Origin: Lolliginicoccus lacisalsi
GTDB taxonomy: Bacteria > Actinomycetota > Actinomycetes > Mycobacteriales > Mycobacteriaceae
Reading direction: 5' to 3'
NCBI RefSeq assembly: GCF_014841105.1
Contig: NZ_JACYWE010000001.1
Coordinates: forward strand, 97,995-161,994
DNA length: 64,000 nt
A program made the translations under genes and the position numbers. Shown here in pieces: positions 8,319 to 16,363 of the stretch. Positions within the stretch are counted from its first letter, which is position 1. Each line of letters opens with the position of its first letter. The notes under the pieces were generated by a model, which did not search any database, had not been told where the DNA came from, and saw nothing but the letters and a program-made list of their open reading frames with translations.

Positions 8319-9140
8319 CTAGTCGCCGCCTTCGAGCCGAGGGCGCAGCTTCGCCCAGTACGCCACAAGCTGGCGGGCAGCGAGTGCTGGCGCGAAGCGC
8401 TGCACGAGCACGGCCCGCCTGGCATCGGGATGGGTGATGACGCGGTACGTGCCGCGATCGACCGCGTGCACGATCTGTCGCGCGACATCTGCCGCGGTGA
8501 CCTTCGATGACTTCATGAGCTTGCCCATCAGCCCCACCATTGCGGGATCAGGACTGCGCATGCGGTCGCCGAGATTGGTGGCGAAGAACGACGGGCACAC
8601 GACCGTTGTCCTGATCCCGTAGGGCGCGAGCTCGTGCCGGAGCGTGTCCGACAGCGAGATGACCCCAGCCTTCGACACGTTGTACGAGGCCATCCCGGGC
8701 ACATTGAGCACACCGGCCATCGAGGCGATGTTGACGATGTGGCCACGACCGGCCTGCTTGAACAGTGGTGTCACCGCGCGGCATCCGGCGACAACACCCA
8801 TCAGGTTGATCCGCAGGATCCAGTCCCAGTCGCTGGCCGGGATCCGTTCGAACCGGCCCGCCGCCGCCACCCCGGCGTTGTTCACCAGGATGTCAAGCCC
8901 GCCCCATTCCGCGGTGCACCATTCCACGGCATCAGCCCAGGCGGATTCGTCGGTCACATCGAGCGCGCGGAACTCGACCACACCTCCGGCACCAGCGAGC
9001 TCCGCGCACGTGGATTCGCCCGCCGCGCTGTCGATGTCGGTGATGAGCACGCGTGCCCCCGTCCGCAGGAAGGCCGCCGCGACCTCTTTGCCGAGGCCCG
9101 AGGCGCCACCGGTCACCAGGACGCGCCTGCCCGCCGTCAC
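8319..9140 (-). CDS. Short-chain dehydrogenase/reductase
   Basis: 273 residues, classical SDR. The cofactor motif TGGASGLG (10-17) is followed by an acidic residue after the second strand (DID, about 35-37), which favours NAD(H) over NADP(H). NNAG is at 87-90 and the catalytic set is Asn112, Ser140, Tyr153 and Lys157 (YNVSK). It would oxidise or reduce an alcohol/ketone; the substrate is probably a hydroxyacyl intermediate, since it is the last gene of an acyl-CoA degradation operon. The start is GTG 9140, overlapping the upstream crotonase stop by 4 nt (GTGA), so translation is likely coupled. The C-terminal part (about 215-273) is basic and longer than in minimal SDRs. Confidence 0.88.
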   Translation of the reverse strand: MTAGRRVLVTGGASGLGKEVAAAFLRTGARVLITDIDSAAGESTCAELAGAGGVVEFRALDVTDESAWADAVEWCTAEWGGLDILVNNAGVAAAGRFERIPASDWDWILRINLMGVVAGCRAVTPLFKQAGRGHIVNIASMAGVLNVPGMASYNVSKAGVISLSDTLRHELAPYGIRTTVVCPSFFATNLGDRMRSPDPAMVGLMGKLMKSSKVTAADVARQIVHAVDRGTYRVITHPDARRAVLVQRFAPALAARQLVAYWAKLRPRLEGGD

Positions 9141-10171
9141 GGGTTCCTGCCTTCATCCGCGCCGGGGCGGGCTCGCTTGTAGTCGCCGAAGGGTTCATCG
9201 CGCTCGCGCACCGCCTCGCGAAACCCGACGGTGGCCGAGCGCAGCTGGAAGGCATAGCCCTCGCGGGTATGGCGGGAGACGCCGTCGAATACCGTACTGA
9301 TCATCCCGGAGTTGGCGACTCCCTGCGCGAGCAGCGCCGAGTTCAGTGCCAGTTTGGCCATCATCAACTGGTTCACCGGCATCATGGCGATACGGCCGAC
9401 GAGTTCCTCGGTCCGCGCATCGAGCTCGTCCGCGGGCCAGGACTCGACGGCAAGCCCCCACTCCTGCGCTCGCTTTCCATCGATGCAGTCGCCGGTGAAC
9501 AGCATCCGCTTGGCGCGCTGGTCACCGATCCGGTGGGCCCACATCCCCGCCGCGGGAATCCCCCAGACGCGCGTGGGCGGGTAGCCGATCTTGGTGTCGT
9601 CGGCGCAGATGATCTGGTCGCAGTACAGCGCGATGTCCGTGCCACCGGCGACCGCGAACCCGTGCAGCTTGGCGACGGTCGGCTTGTTCGCGTGCAGCAG
9701 CGAGGAGAATCCCCGGTTGAAGCGGCTCATCATCGCGTAGTCGGCCATGGGATCCCAGGTGCCCCAGGGATTGTGGTTGCTTGCCTGGACTGCGGGATCG
9801 ACGACGGTCCCGGCCGCGCCATCAGGTCCGTCTGCTGTATCGAAGCCGCTCTCTGCGAACATCTCCAGGTCGTATCCGCCGCAGAACCCTTTGCCGCGCC
9901 CGGAAAGCAGGAGCACGTGCACGCGCGGGTCCAGGTCGGCTCGCTCGACCGCGTCGGCCAGCTCGACCGGGGTATCGGAGGTAATGGCGTTGCCACGCTC
10001 GGGGCGGTTGAACGTGATGCGGGCGATACGCCCATCGCGCTCATAGGTGAGCGTGCGATAGGTGCGCTCCTCGTCCGGATCGGGGCGCCCCGCCCAGGGC
10101 GATCCAGGCGTCTCGGCCCAGTTCTCCTGCCATGCGGCTGCCCTCGTGCCCGAATGCTCGTTGTGGTCCAC
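9137..10171 (-). CDS. Crotonase-fold enoyl-CoA hydratase/isomerase (long form)
   Basis: 344 residues. RITFNRPERGNAI begins the crotonase core, GKGFCGGYDLEMF forms the first oxyanion half, and GFAVAGGTDIALYCDQIICADD the second. It is about 80 residues longer than standard hydratases through an insert after the first oxyanion segment and a C-terminal extension. The start is GTG 10171 with AGGGG about 6 nt upstream; a longer in-frame reading to 10294 would lie inside the preceding gene and lacks family sequence. It lies 11 bp after the neighbouring crotonase in the operon. It probably hydrates or isomerises a 2-enoyl-CoA; whether it is a hydratase, isomerase or hydrolase is open, as the usual paired catalytic Glu residues are not plain. 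Confidence 0.82.
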   Translation of the reverse strand: MDHNEHSGTRAAAWQENWAETPGSPWAGRPDPDEERTYRTLTYERDGRIARITFNRPERGNAITSDTPVELADAVERADLDPRVHVLLLSGRGKGFCGGYDLEMFAESGFDTADGPDGAAGTVVDPAVQASNHNPWGTWDPMADYAMMSRFNRGFSSLLHANKPTVAKLHGFAVAGGTDIALYCDQIICADDTKIGYPPTRVWGIPAAGMWAHRIGDQRAKRMLFTGDCIDGKRAQEWGLAVESWPADELDARTEELVGRIAMMPVNQLMMAKLALNSALLAQGVANSGMISTVFDGVSRHTREGYAFQLRSATVGFREAVRERDEPFGDYKRARPGADEGRNP

Positions 10172-10182
10172 GAGTGTCCCCT

Positions 10183-10968
10183 CTACTTCTCGGTCGTTCT
10201 GGAATCGGCGAAGCTGCCGTGGCGCCCGAGGCCGGCGGCGAACCTGCCGGCACCGGAGAAGGCGTCGACCAGTGAGACCATGCCGCGCTTCCATTCGTTG
10301 GCGATCGCCTCATCGAGCGGCAGGCTCTCCTGCTCGTAGCTCGATAGGCGGTCCTGCCTCATGCACTCTTGCGGGAACCGGGCGAGCTGCTCGGCGAGCT
10401 CGATGGCCTCGTCCAGGGCCCTGCCCGGTGCGCTGACCCGGTTCGCGAGCCCCATTCGCTGGGCTTCCTCCGCACCGACCGGGCGACCCGTGAGGATCAT
10501 GTCGAGGGCGTGCGAATGCCCGATCAGCCGCGGCAACCGTATGGTTCCGCCATCGATGAGGGGCACGCCCCAGCGGCGGCAGAACACGCCGAACGTCGCT
10601 CCCGGATCGGCCACCCGGAGATCGGCCCAGATGGCGAGCTCCAGTCCCCCTGCCACCGCGAAACCGTCGACGGCAGCGATCACGGGCTTGCTGAGCAGCA
10701 GGCGGGTCGGGCCCATTCCGGCTGGTCCCTCGTCTCCAGGCTCCGCGATATCGATGTCGTCCTTCGCGACGGCCTTGAGGTCCGCTCCCGCGCAGAAGTT
10801 GCCGCCCGCGCCGTGGAACACTGCGACAGAAGCGCTCTCGTCGCTATCGAATTCCTGGAACGCCTCGGTCAGTGCGCGCGCATGGTGGTGGTCGACGGCG
10901 TTGCGGACGTCCGGGCGATCGAGGGTGATGACGGTGATCGGCCCGCGCCGCTCGACGGTGACAGTCAT
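10183..10968 (-). CDS. Enoyl-CoA hydratase/isomerase family protein
   Basis: 261 residues, standard crotonase length. The core starts with VERRGPITVITLDRPDVRNAVDHHHA; the oxyanion segments are GGNFCAGADLKAVA and GFAVAGGLELAIWADLRVAD. FGVFCRRWGVPLIDGGTIRLPRLIG covers the region where hydratases carry a second Glu; here the position reads Asp-Gly-Gly, so isomerase or other activity is possible. ATG 10968 overlaps the acyl-CoA dehydrogenase stop (ATGA), giving tight coupling. With the dehydrogenase before it and another crotonase and an SDR after it, the order follows beta-oxidation-like steps. A putative fatty, branched or cyclic acid substrate cannot be named. Confidence 0.85.
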   Translation of the reverse strand: MTVTVERRGPITVITLDRPDVRNAVDHHHARALTEAFQEFDSDESASVAVFHGAGGNFCAGADLKAVAKDDIDIAEPGDEGPAGMGPTRLLLSKPVIAAVDGFAVAGGLELAIWADLRVADPGATFGVFCRRWGVPLIDGGTIRLPRLIGHSHALDMILTGRPVGAEEAQRMGLANRVSAPGRALDEAIELAEQLARFPQECMRQDRLSSYEQESLPLDEAIANEWKRGMVSLVDAFSGAGRFAAGLGRHGSFADSRTTEK

Positions 10969-12599
10969 GAGCCCACTTTCGGGTTCGCGCGATCGATGAT
11001 GGTGCCGGTATCGATGCCGGTGGGCAGGATGCCGAACACGTCGCCCCAGTTCTCGCCCAACCGGCTCGCGGTGAAAGCGTCGGCCACCGCGGAGTGCCCG
11101 TAGCGGACGAGCAGCGACCCCTGGAGCACCTTCGCCATCGCGCCGACGATGCCGCGGGCGCGGTACTGCATGGTGTCGAAGTCCGTGAACTGGGCCTGGA
11201 GCCCCGAGATTGCCTGGTCCAGGCGCTTGTCCGCCCCGGCCGCGGCTCGCACCTCGTCGAAGAACACCTCCAGCGTCTCGGGCTGCTTCGCCATCGCGCG
11301 CAGCGTGTCCAGCGCGGCGACGTTGCCGGAGCCCTCCCATACCGACAGCAACGGGGCCTCGCGGTAGATCCGCGGCATCCGCGACTCCTCGACGTACCCA
11401 TTGCCGCCAAGGCATTCCAGCGCCTCTCCGGCGTGCACCGGGCCGCGCTTGCACACGTAGTACTTCGCTACGGCCAGGCTGATACGGCGCAGTGCGATCG
11501 CGCGCTCATCGCCGGCGGTTGCCTGGTCCGTCAGGTCGGCCAGCCACAGCCCGACGGTGGTTGCCGCCTCGGCCTCGATAGCGAGGTCCGCGAGCACGTT
11601 GCGCATGGCGGGCTGGTCGATGAGGAAGGCGCCGAATGCTTGCCGGTGCGCGGCGTGGAACGTCGCCTGCTGCACGCCAACGCGCATGAGGACGCTCGTG
11701 CCGAGGGTGCAGTCGAGGCGAGTCATGTTGACCATCTCGATGATCGTGGGAACGCCGCGTCCCTCCTCGCCGACGCGCCAGCCGGTCGCGTTGTCGTACT
11801 CGATCTCGCTGGAAGCGTTGGAGTGGTTGCCGAGCTTGTCCTTGAGCCGCTGGAGCGCGATCGCGTTGCGTGTTCCGTCCGGAAGCACCCGTGGCACGAA
11901 GAAGCACGTCACCCCAGCGTCCGTTTGCGCGAGGGTGAGGAAGAAGTCCGACATCGGCGCGGAGGTGAACCATTTGTGGCCGGTGATGCGGTAGCTGCCG
12001 TCGGGCTGGAGGACAGCGCGGGTGGTGTTGGCCCGCACGTCGGATCCGCCCTGCTTCTCCGTCATGGACATGCCCGCGAGCAACGATTTCTTGGTGTCCG
12101 GGGGCGCGAGGACGGGGTCATAGGAACGAGCCGCGAGCAGGTGCTCGTACCGCGCGGAGAGCTCCGGGTTGTGCCGCAAGGCTGGCACTACGGCGTAGGT
12201 CATCGAGATGGGGCACTGGTGGCCGGCGTCTGCCTGGCCCCACGTGATCATCTTCGCCGCGCGGACGAGGTGCGGGCTGGGGGCTGTGTCCACCCACGGT
12301 GCGCCGTGCAGTCCGAGGCTCGTCGCGTGCGTCATCAGCTCGTGGTAGGCGGGATCGTAGGCGACCTCATCAATGCGGAAGCCGTATCGGTCGTGGGTCT
12401 TGAGCACCGGGGGGTGCGCTTCAGCGAGGTCACCGAGGTCGAGCGCGTGCTCGGTGCTCGCGAGGGCGCCCGCGTGCTCCACCTCCGCCCATCGGCCTAG
12501 CGCGCCAGCCCGTTCGAGGGCTTCGGCGATCGGTGGATAGCTGGCCGGATTGTAGCCAGTGGTCTGCACTGCTTGGTTGAGGACTTCATGGGTGGGCAT
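10965..12599 (-). CDS. AidB-like acyl-CoA dehydrogenase
   Basis: 544 residues, longer than ordinary acyl-CoA dehydrogenases (about 380) and matching the AidB subgroup. LLAGMSMTEKQGGSDVRANTT is the flavin/substrate-binding segment; RITGHKWFTSAPMSDFFLTLAQT and CFFVPRVLPDG follow; HAGEALECLGGNGYVEESRMPRIYREAPLLSVWEGSGNV is the C-terminal hallmark. It binds FAD and would dehydrogenate an acyl-CoA, or, like E. coli AidB, have weak dehydrogenase activity and a DNA-protective role. Its place at the head of a degradation operon with two crotonases and an SDR argues for the metabolic role here. The start ATG 12599 overlaps the upstream TetR gene by 14 bp. Confidence 0.88.
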   Translation of the reverse strand: MPTHEVLNQAVQTTGYNPASYPPIAEALERAGALGRWAEVEHAGALASTEHALDLGDLAEAHPPVLKTHDRYGFRIDEVAYDPAYHELMTHATSLGLHGAPWVDTAPSPHLVRAAKMITWGQADAGHQCPISMTYAVVPALRHNPELSARYEHLLAARSYDPVLAPPDTKKSLLAGMSMTEKQGGSDVRANTTRAVLQPDGSYRITGHKWFTSAPMSDFFLTLAQTDAGVTCFFVPRVLPDGTRNAIALQRLKDKLGNHSNASSEIEYDNATGWRVGEEGRGVPTIIEMVNMTRLDCTLGTSVLMRVGVQQATFHAAHRQAFGAFLIDQPAMRNVLADLAIEAEAATTVGLWLADLTDQATAGDERAIALRRISLAVAKYYVCKRGPVHAGEALECLGGNGYVEESRMPRIYREAPLLSVWEGSGNVAALDTLRAMAKQPETLEVFFDEVRAAAGADKRLDQAISGLQAQFTDFDTMQYRARGIVGAMAKVLQGSLLVRYGHSAVADAFTASRLGENWGDVFGILPTGIDTGTIIDRANPKVGS

Positions 12600-13242
12600 G
12601 GTCGGCTACCTCGCCTGGGTTGGTCGCGCCTGGGTTGATGGTGGCACCGAGAGCACGGGAGACGAATGCCTCCAGCTCGGCGATCGTTGCTGCGGGATCG
12701 GCATGCTGCACCAGTGGCGCGAGCAGTACGTCGTTGATCGCTCCGACGATGGCGGCGCCGGAGATCTTAGGGTCTTGCCGGGGGAACTCGCCGCGCGCGA
12801 TTCCCGCCTCGACGACTGTCGCGAACAAGTCAGTGAAGGCCGCGCGGAACACGAGGCGCTCCGCGTCGACCAGCGGATCGACAGGTTCCGCGAGCAGCGC
12901 GTAGGCGAGCCTGGGCGATTTGAGCGCCCGGTGGCAGAACGTGCGCACAGCGGCGATCGCTGCCTCATGCGGCGATTGCTGCGCGAAAGCGCGATTGCCG
13001 GCCTCCGTAACCGCGGCAACCTCCCGGGCGACCGCCTTGCGGAACACCTCGGCGAACAGCTCCCCCTTGCTGGGGAAGAACCGGTACGTCGTGCCGGTGG
13101 CTACCCCGGCCCGCTCGGCGACCCGCGCCATCGAGCATCCCGCGTAGCCGTGGTCATGGATGAGCTCGGTCGCGGCGGTGACGATGGCGCGCTTGGTCTC
13201 GTCGAGCCGTGCCTTGACCGCTGGTGTCTGGCGGTATGCCAT
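12586..13242 (-). CDS. TetR family regulator of the acyl-CoA operon
   Basis: 218 residues. The N-terminal helix-turn-helix is TKRAIVTAATELIHDHGYAGCSMARVAERAGVATGTTYRFFPSKGELFAEVF, a clear TetR domain; the rest is a helical ligand-binding domain. ATG 13242 was chosen because it lies just downstream of a promoter and dyad; the frame extends upstream with basic sequence that does not look like the family. It is the first gene of a five-gene operon (TetR, dehydrogenase, two crotonases, SDR) in which every junction overlaps or is 11 bp, so it likely represses its own operon and is released by an acyl-CoA or the free acid. Confidence 0.88.
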   Translation of the reverse strand: MAYRQTPAVKARLDETKRAIVTAATELIHDHGYAGCSMARVAERAGVATGTTYRFFPSKGELFAEVFRKAVAREVAAVTEAGNRAFAQQSPHEAAIAAVRTFCHRALKSPRLAYALLAEPVDPLVDAERLVFRAAFTDLFATVVEAGIARGEFPRQDPKISGAAIVGAINDVLLAPLVQHADPAATIAELEAFVSRALGATINPGATNPGEVADHAHP

Positions 13243-13250
13243 GAAAGAAG

Positions 13251-13277
13251 TGAACACTAGTTCATAGCTTAGGTCAA
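13251..13277 (-). promoter_or_regulatory. Promoter and TetR operator of the acyl-CoA operon
   Basis: A perfect dyad TGAAC-N4-GTTCA (13251-13264) lies 8 bp before the TetR start. On the minus strand TTGACC (13277-13272) is a good -35, and the dyad occupies the spacer/-10 region, so a bound repressor would exclude polymerase. Confidence 0.6.
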
Positions 13278-13423
13278 GGGTTCGCGCGCGATGCGGCATG
13301 AATCGCAACCCGAGCCCCGCGCGCCGCGACCGTGCACGCCCTGCTCGGCCCAAGCACGCGGGCAGCTAGCCGTGGCACTCCCGTCCCTAGCTGATCGCCT
13401 AGCCCACGGCGTAGCCTGGGACG

Positions 13424-14398
13424 ATGCGGTACACCGACTGGGGTGAGCGCGTCGGACGCTGGTCCGGAATTCGCAGCGAGACAGTCAGTGTCCACGGCAC
13501 GAAGGTGCACTACCTGGTAACCGATCGAACGACGACGCCAGCTGCGCCGGTCCACCTGCTCGTTCCCGGCGCAGCAGGCAGCGCCTCGCAGTGGCTCGAT
13601 GTGCTCGCGGAACTGCGGCCCCGCGCGCACGCGATCGCGATAGACCTGCCCGGCACGCTGGTCGGCCACACTGCGCTGCCGAACCGGCGCGCGGTAGGCA
13701 TCGAGACCAACGCGGCGTTCCTGCGCGATTTCACCGACGCGCTCGAGCTCGATCGGGTCGTGGTGCACGGCTGGGCGGCGGGCGGGATGATCTCGTTGCT
13801 GTTCGCCGACCAGTCGCCCGAACGGGTTGACGCGCTCGTCCTGGTGGCGCCGGCGCTTCCTCCCCCGCTGAGCCACCGCGAGGCGCGCATGTGCAAAACC
13901 CTCGGCAGGGCGGGATTGGCCGTCATCGCGCCGGTCGCCCGTGTGCTGCTCCGCCTGTCGGGGCGGCGCATGCTCGCAGCCTCGCAGCGGCACCTGGCCG
14001 ATCCCGCGTCGATCGCGGACACGAAATGGAATGCGGGCGGTGGCATGACACGAATGTCGCCGGAGATCCTCGGTCTCATGCGGGAGGAGATGGCGGCGGT
14101 CGAGCCGAAGCGCATGGCAAGCATGGTCACGGTATACGCCTCGCTGATGTCGCTGATTCTCGTCCGGCGGCGCTCCGCGCTCGAAGCGATGCACCGCGTC
14201 ACTGCGCCGACTCTCCTGGTCGTCGGCGATGAGGATCGTCTCGCTCCCCGCGCGTCGATCGATGACTGGACGGCGCAGCGGCCCGACTGGAGCGTGATGG
14301 TCCTCAACGGCGTGGGTCACGCGCCGCCGTTCGAGGTCCCCGCCGATTACGCTCGCACCGTCATCAAGTGGTGTGATTCCCGGGTGCGCGACCGGTAG
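13424..14398 (+). CDS. Alpha/beta-hydrolase fold protein with Ala in place of the nucleophile Ser
   Basis: 324 residues. The fold is clear: an oxyanion turn (LLVPGAAGSASQW, 45-57), the strand-turn-helix at the nucleophile elbow (VVVHGWAAGGMISLLFA, about 112-128), a late acid loop (VVGDEDRLAP) and a late His (NGVGHAPPFEVP). The elbow, usually GxSxG, reads Gly116-Trp-Ala118-Ala-Gly120, so the nucleophile is missing. It may be a non-hydrolytic member (cofactor-free oxygenase-like, lyase, or a binding or receptor protein) or an inactive paralogue. A -10-like TAGCCT ends 6 nt before ATG 13424, so the mRNA may be leaderless. It is divergent from the TetR operon and 72 bp before the recombinase gene. 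Confidence 0.8.
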   Translation: MRYTDWGERVGRWSGIRSETVSVHGTKVHYLVTDRTTTPAAPVHLLVPGAAGSASQWLDVLAELRPRAHAIAIDLPGTLVGHTALPNRRAVGIETNAAFLRDFTDALELDRVVVHGWAAGGMISLLFADQSPERVDALVLVAPALPPPLSHREARMCKTLGRAGLAVIAPVARVLLRLSGRRMLAASQRHLADPASIADTKWNAGGGMTRMSPEILGLMREEMAAVEPKRMASMVTVYASLMSLILVRRRSALEAMHRVTAPTLLVVGDEDRLAPRASIDDWTAQRPDWSVMVLNGVGHAPPFEVPADYARTVIKWCDSRVRDR

Positions 14399-14470
14399 GG
14401 CTACACGGCGCCCTTGCTCAGCGGACGCGCGCGCGAGGCCGACGCACTAGTTGTGCAACACTTGCCGATC

Positions 14471-15025
14471 ATGGGCGAACTCCTCGGCTACGCGCGCGTG
14501 AGCACCACCGACCAGACCACAAGCCTGCAGCAGGACGCGCTCAATGCCATTGGCTGCTACCGCATCTGGACCGAGACCGGCAGCGGCGCGAGCACCACCC
14601 GGCCGCAGCTCGCCGCGATCCTCGATGCCCTGCGCCCCGGCGACACGCTCGTCGTGTGGCGGCTCGACCGGCTCGGCCGCTCCCTGCCCCACCTCATCCA
14701 GACCGTCGAGGACCTCAACGCCCGGGGTGTCGGCTTCAAGTCCCTCACCGAATCGATCGACACGACCACCCCCGGCGGCAAGCTGATCTTCCACATCTTC
14801 GGTGCGCTCGCCGAGTTCGAGCGCAACCTCATCCGCGAGCGCACCAACGCCGGGCTCGCCGCGGCCCGGTCCCGCGGCCGCACTGGAGGCCGTCCCCCCA
14901 AGCTCACCCCGGCGAAGCTGCGGCAGGCCAAGCGCATGCGCGAGTCCGGTGCCACCCTCGCCGAGATCGCTGCCGTCGTCGACGTCTCGCGCACGACCCT
15001 CTACCGGCACCTGTCGAAGGCTTAG
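14471..15025 (+). CDS. Serine recombinase (resolvase/invertase, Pin/Hin-like)
   Basis: 184 residues, full length for a small serine recombinase. The catalytic domain starts with LLGYARVSTTDQ (nucleophile Ser11) and carries LVVWRLDRLGRS and FGALAEFERNLIRERTNAGL, with the arginines expected for DNA strand exchange. A C-terminal helix-turn-helix (GATLAEIAAVVDVSRTTLYRHLSKA) binds the recombination site. ATG 14471 was chosen; the frame extends 57 nt upstream without family sequence. GTTG-N2-CAAC (14450-14459) just before the start could be an autoregulatory or crossover half-site. There is no transposase, invertible gene or partner nearby, so it is either a remnant of a transposon or a housekeeping or plasmid-type resolvase that has lost its element. 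Confidence 0.88.
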   Translation: MGELLGYARVSTTDQTTSLQQDALNAIGCYRIWTETGSGASTTRPQLAAILDALRPGDTLVVWRLDRLGRSLPHLIQTVEDLNARGVGFKSLTESIDTTTPGGKLIFHIFGALAEFERNLIRERTNAGLAAARSRGRTGGRPPKLTPAKLRQAKRMRESGATLAEIAAVVDVSRTTLYRHLSKA

Positions 15026-15089
15026 CGCAGAGCGCTGCGGGCCGGGAGAACCCCTCGGCAACCCGGCCCGCTGCGCTCGATCGCCGGCG

Positions 15090-15156
15090 AACGCGATAGA
15101 AGTTGTCAAACGCGATAGAAGCGGAGCTGGTATTTCGCTCAGCTTCTATCGCGTTT
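15090..15156. repeat. Dispersed palindromic element, family A copy 2 (L-R-R, inverted)
   Basis: Half-site AACGCGATAGAAG at 15090-15102, then AAACGCGATAGAAGC at 15108-15122, inverted perfectly at 15142-15156. Read on the minus strand this is the same L-R-R order as copy 1, with 6 nt between the two tandem R sites (15102-15107). It lies between the convergent recombinase and cupredoxin genes. Confidence 0.85.
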
Positions 15157-15193
15157 GGGCGCTTTGGTTGGCTTGGGCGATAGGCCCGTCCCG

Positions 15194-15646
15194 CTACTCG
15201 ACGATGACGGTGGCGGTCATCCGCGGGTGGTAGAAGCACACGTAGTCATAGGTGCCAGGCTCGGTGAAGGTGCGGCTGTAGGACTCGCCCTCGGTGAGGT
15301 CACCGGACTCGGTGCCGTCGGTGAAGTCCACGGTGTGCAGGGAGTCATCCTTCTGCACCCAGGTGACGGTGGATCCGGCGGGCACGGTGATGGTGCCCGG
15401 CGCGAACCGGAAGTCAATGATGTCGATGGTTTCCTCCACCGCGTCGGCCGACGCGGACGGCTCCTGCGGAGCAGGCGCCTGGGTGCTAGGCGCCTGGGTG
15501 GCCGGGGGCGGCGTGGGCGCGGTGGTCTCCCCTGCCGCGCTCGTGGTCACCCCGGTGGCCTGGGCGGTGGTCGTGTCATCGGCGGCGGTGCAACCGGTGA
15601 GGAGCAAGGCCGCGGCGACGGCTGGAGCGAGGATCGTGGTGCGCAT
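15194..15646 (-). CDS. Amicyanin-like cupredoxin lipoprotein
   Basis: 150 residues. A signal peptide ends in the lipobox LTGC (Cys19), so the protein is probably lipid-anchored outside the membrane. A Thr/Pro/Ala-rich linker (20-70) precedes a small cupredoxin domain. The type 1 copper ligands are His104, Cys137, His140 and Met143; the C-x2-H-x2-M spacing is that of amicyanin rather than plastocyanin. It should carry one electron to or from an exported oxidoreductase, not identified here. It is third in an operon with the histidine-repeat protein and the class F sortase, 9 bp after the sortase stop. Copper content depends on the environment outside the cell. Confidence 0.88.
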   Translation of the reverse strand: MRTTILAPAVAAALLLTGCTAADDTTTAQATGVTTSAAGETTAPTPPPATQAPSTQAPAPQEPSASADAVEETIDIIDFRFAPGTITVPAGSTVTWVQKDDSLHTVDFTDGTESGDLTEGESYSRTFTEPGTYDYVCFYHPRMTATVIVE

Positions 15647-15655
15647 GGCGTACTC

Positions 15656-16276
15656 CTAGGTGGTCAGCTCGGCGAAGGCGATGATGTTGTCGCGGTAGCT
15701 GTCCGCGCCCTGGTCGAACTCGCCGCCGCACGTGATCAGCCGCAGCTCGGGCTCGGGGGTGGGCAGCCACACCTCCTCGGTGGGGAACAGTGCCTTCGCG
15801 TGCTGCTCGATGCCGGTGATGGTGAAGACCAGTTGCTCGCCGCCGGTGGTGGTTATGGTGACGGTGTCGCCGGGGCGCAGTTCATGGAGCCGGTAGAACA
15901 CATCGGGCCCGCTGCGGCTATCGACGTGGCCGAGGATGCCCGCCGGCCCGGGGTTGCCCGGGGTGGCGCCCTCGTCGTACCAGCTGATGTCACCGAACTC
16001 CGGGACCGCGAGAGTGTTGTCCGGGTTCAGCCCGGTGTAGGAGAGCGGAGCGTCGATGCCGAGCGCGGGTATGGTGATCCGGGCCGGCGGCGCGGTGTCG
16101 CGCTGCTCGCGCACGGACTGGAACTCCCGGACGCTGTCGAGGTTTGCGGGCGGAGCAGCCGCGACGCTCTGCGAGACCGCGGGGCCCGGCGGGGGCGCGG
16201 AGTCATCGGTGGCCGCCCCGCAACCGGTCACGAGGATCGACGAAGTGGCGAGAACAGCAGCGAGCCTTCGGAGCAT
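15656..16276 (-). CDS. Class F sortase
   Basis: About 206 residues: an N-terminal signal/anchor with a lipobox-like VTGC, a low-complexity linker, then the sortase beta-barrel. Catalytic residues are visible as His in GILGHVDS, Cys in LRLITCGGEF and Arg in SYRDN. Class F sortases are an actinobacterial group whose substrates are often unknown. ATG 16276 was chosen because the G-rich ribosome site (complement of 16286-16291) is 9 nt upstream; ATG 16285 is too close to that site. No LPXTG-like sorting signal is seen in the two neighbouring exported proteins, so its substrate is unknown or it has another role. Same operon as the histidine-repeat protein and cupredoxin. Confidence 0.88.
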   Translation of the reverse strand: MLRRLAAVLATSSILVTGCGAATDDSAPPPGPAVSQSVAAAPPANLDSVREFQSVREQRDTAPPARITIPALGIDAPLSYTGLNPDNTLAVPEFGDISWYDEGATPGNPGPAGILGHVDSRSGPDVFYRLHELRPGDTVTITTTGGEQLVFTITGIEQHAKALFPTEEVWLPTPEPELRLITCGGEFDQGADSYRDNIIAFAELTT

Positions 16277-16300
16277 GGTGGTCATTCCCCCTGGATAGGA

Positions 16301-16337
16301 CTGCTGGTGGCACAAGGGTCGCTCGTGCCACCAGCAG
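16301..16337 (-). terminator. Perfect 13-bp intercistronic stem-loop
   Basis: CTGCTGGTGGCAC (16301-16313) pairs perfectly with 16325-16337 around an 11-nt loop, between the histidine-repeat gene and the sortase gene. No T-tract follows on the minus strand, so it may be a partial terminator or an mRNA-stabilising hairpin that makes the first gene more abundant than the sortase. Confidence 0.6.
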
Positions 16338-16363
16338 GGTCTGTCGGGCGAGGTGGAGGGTGG

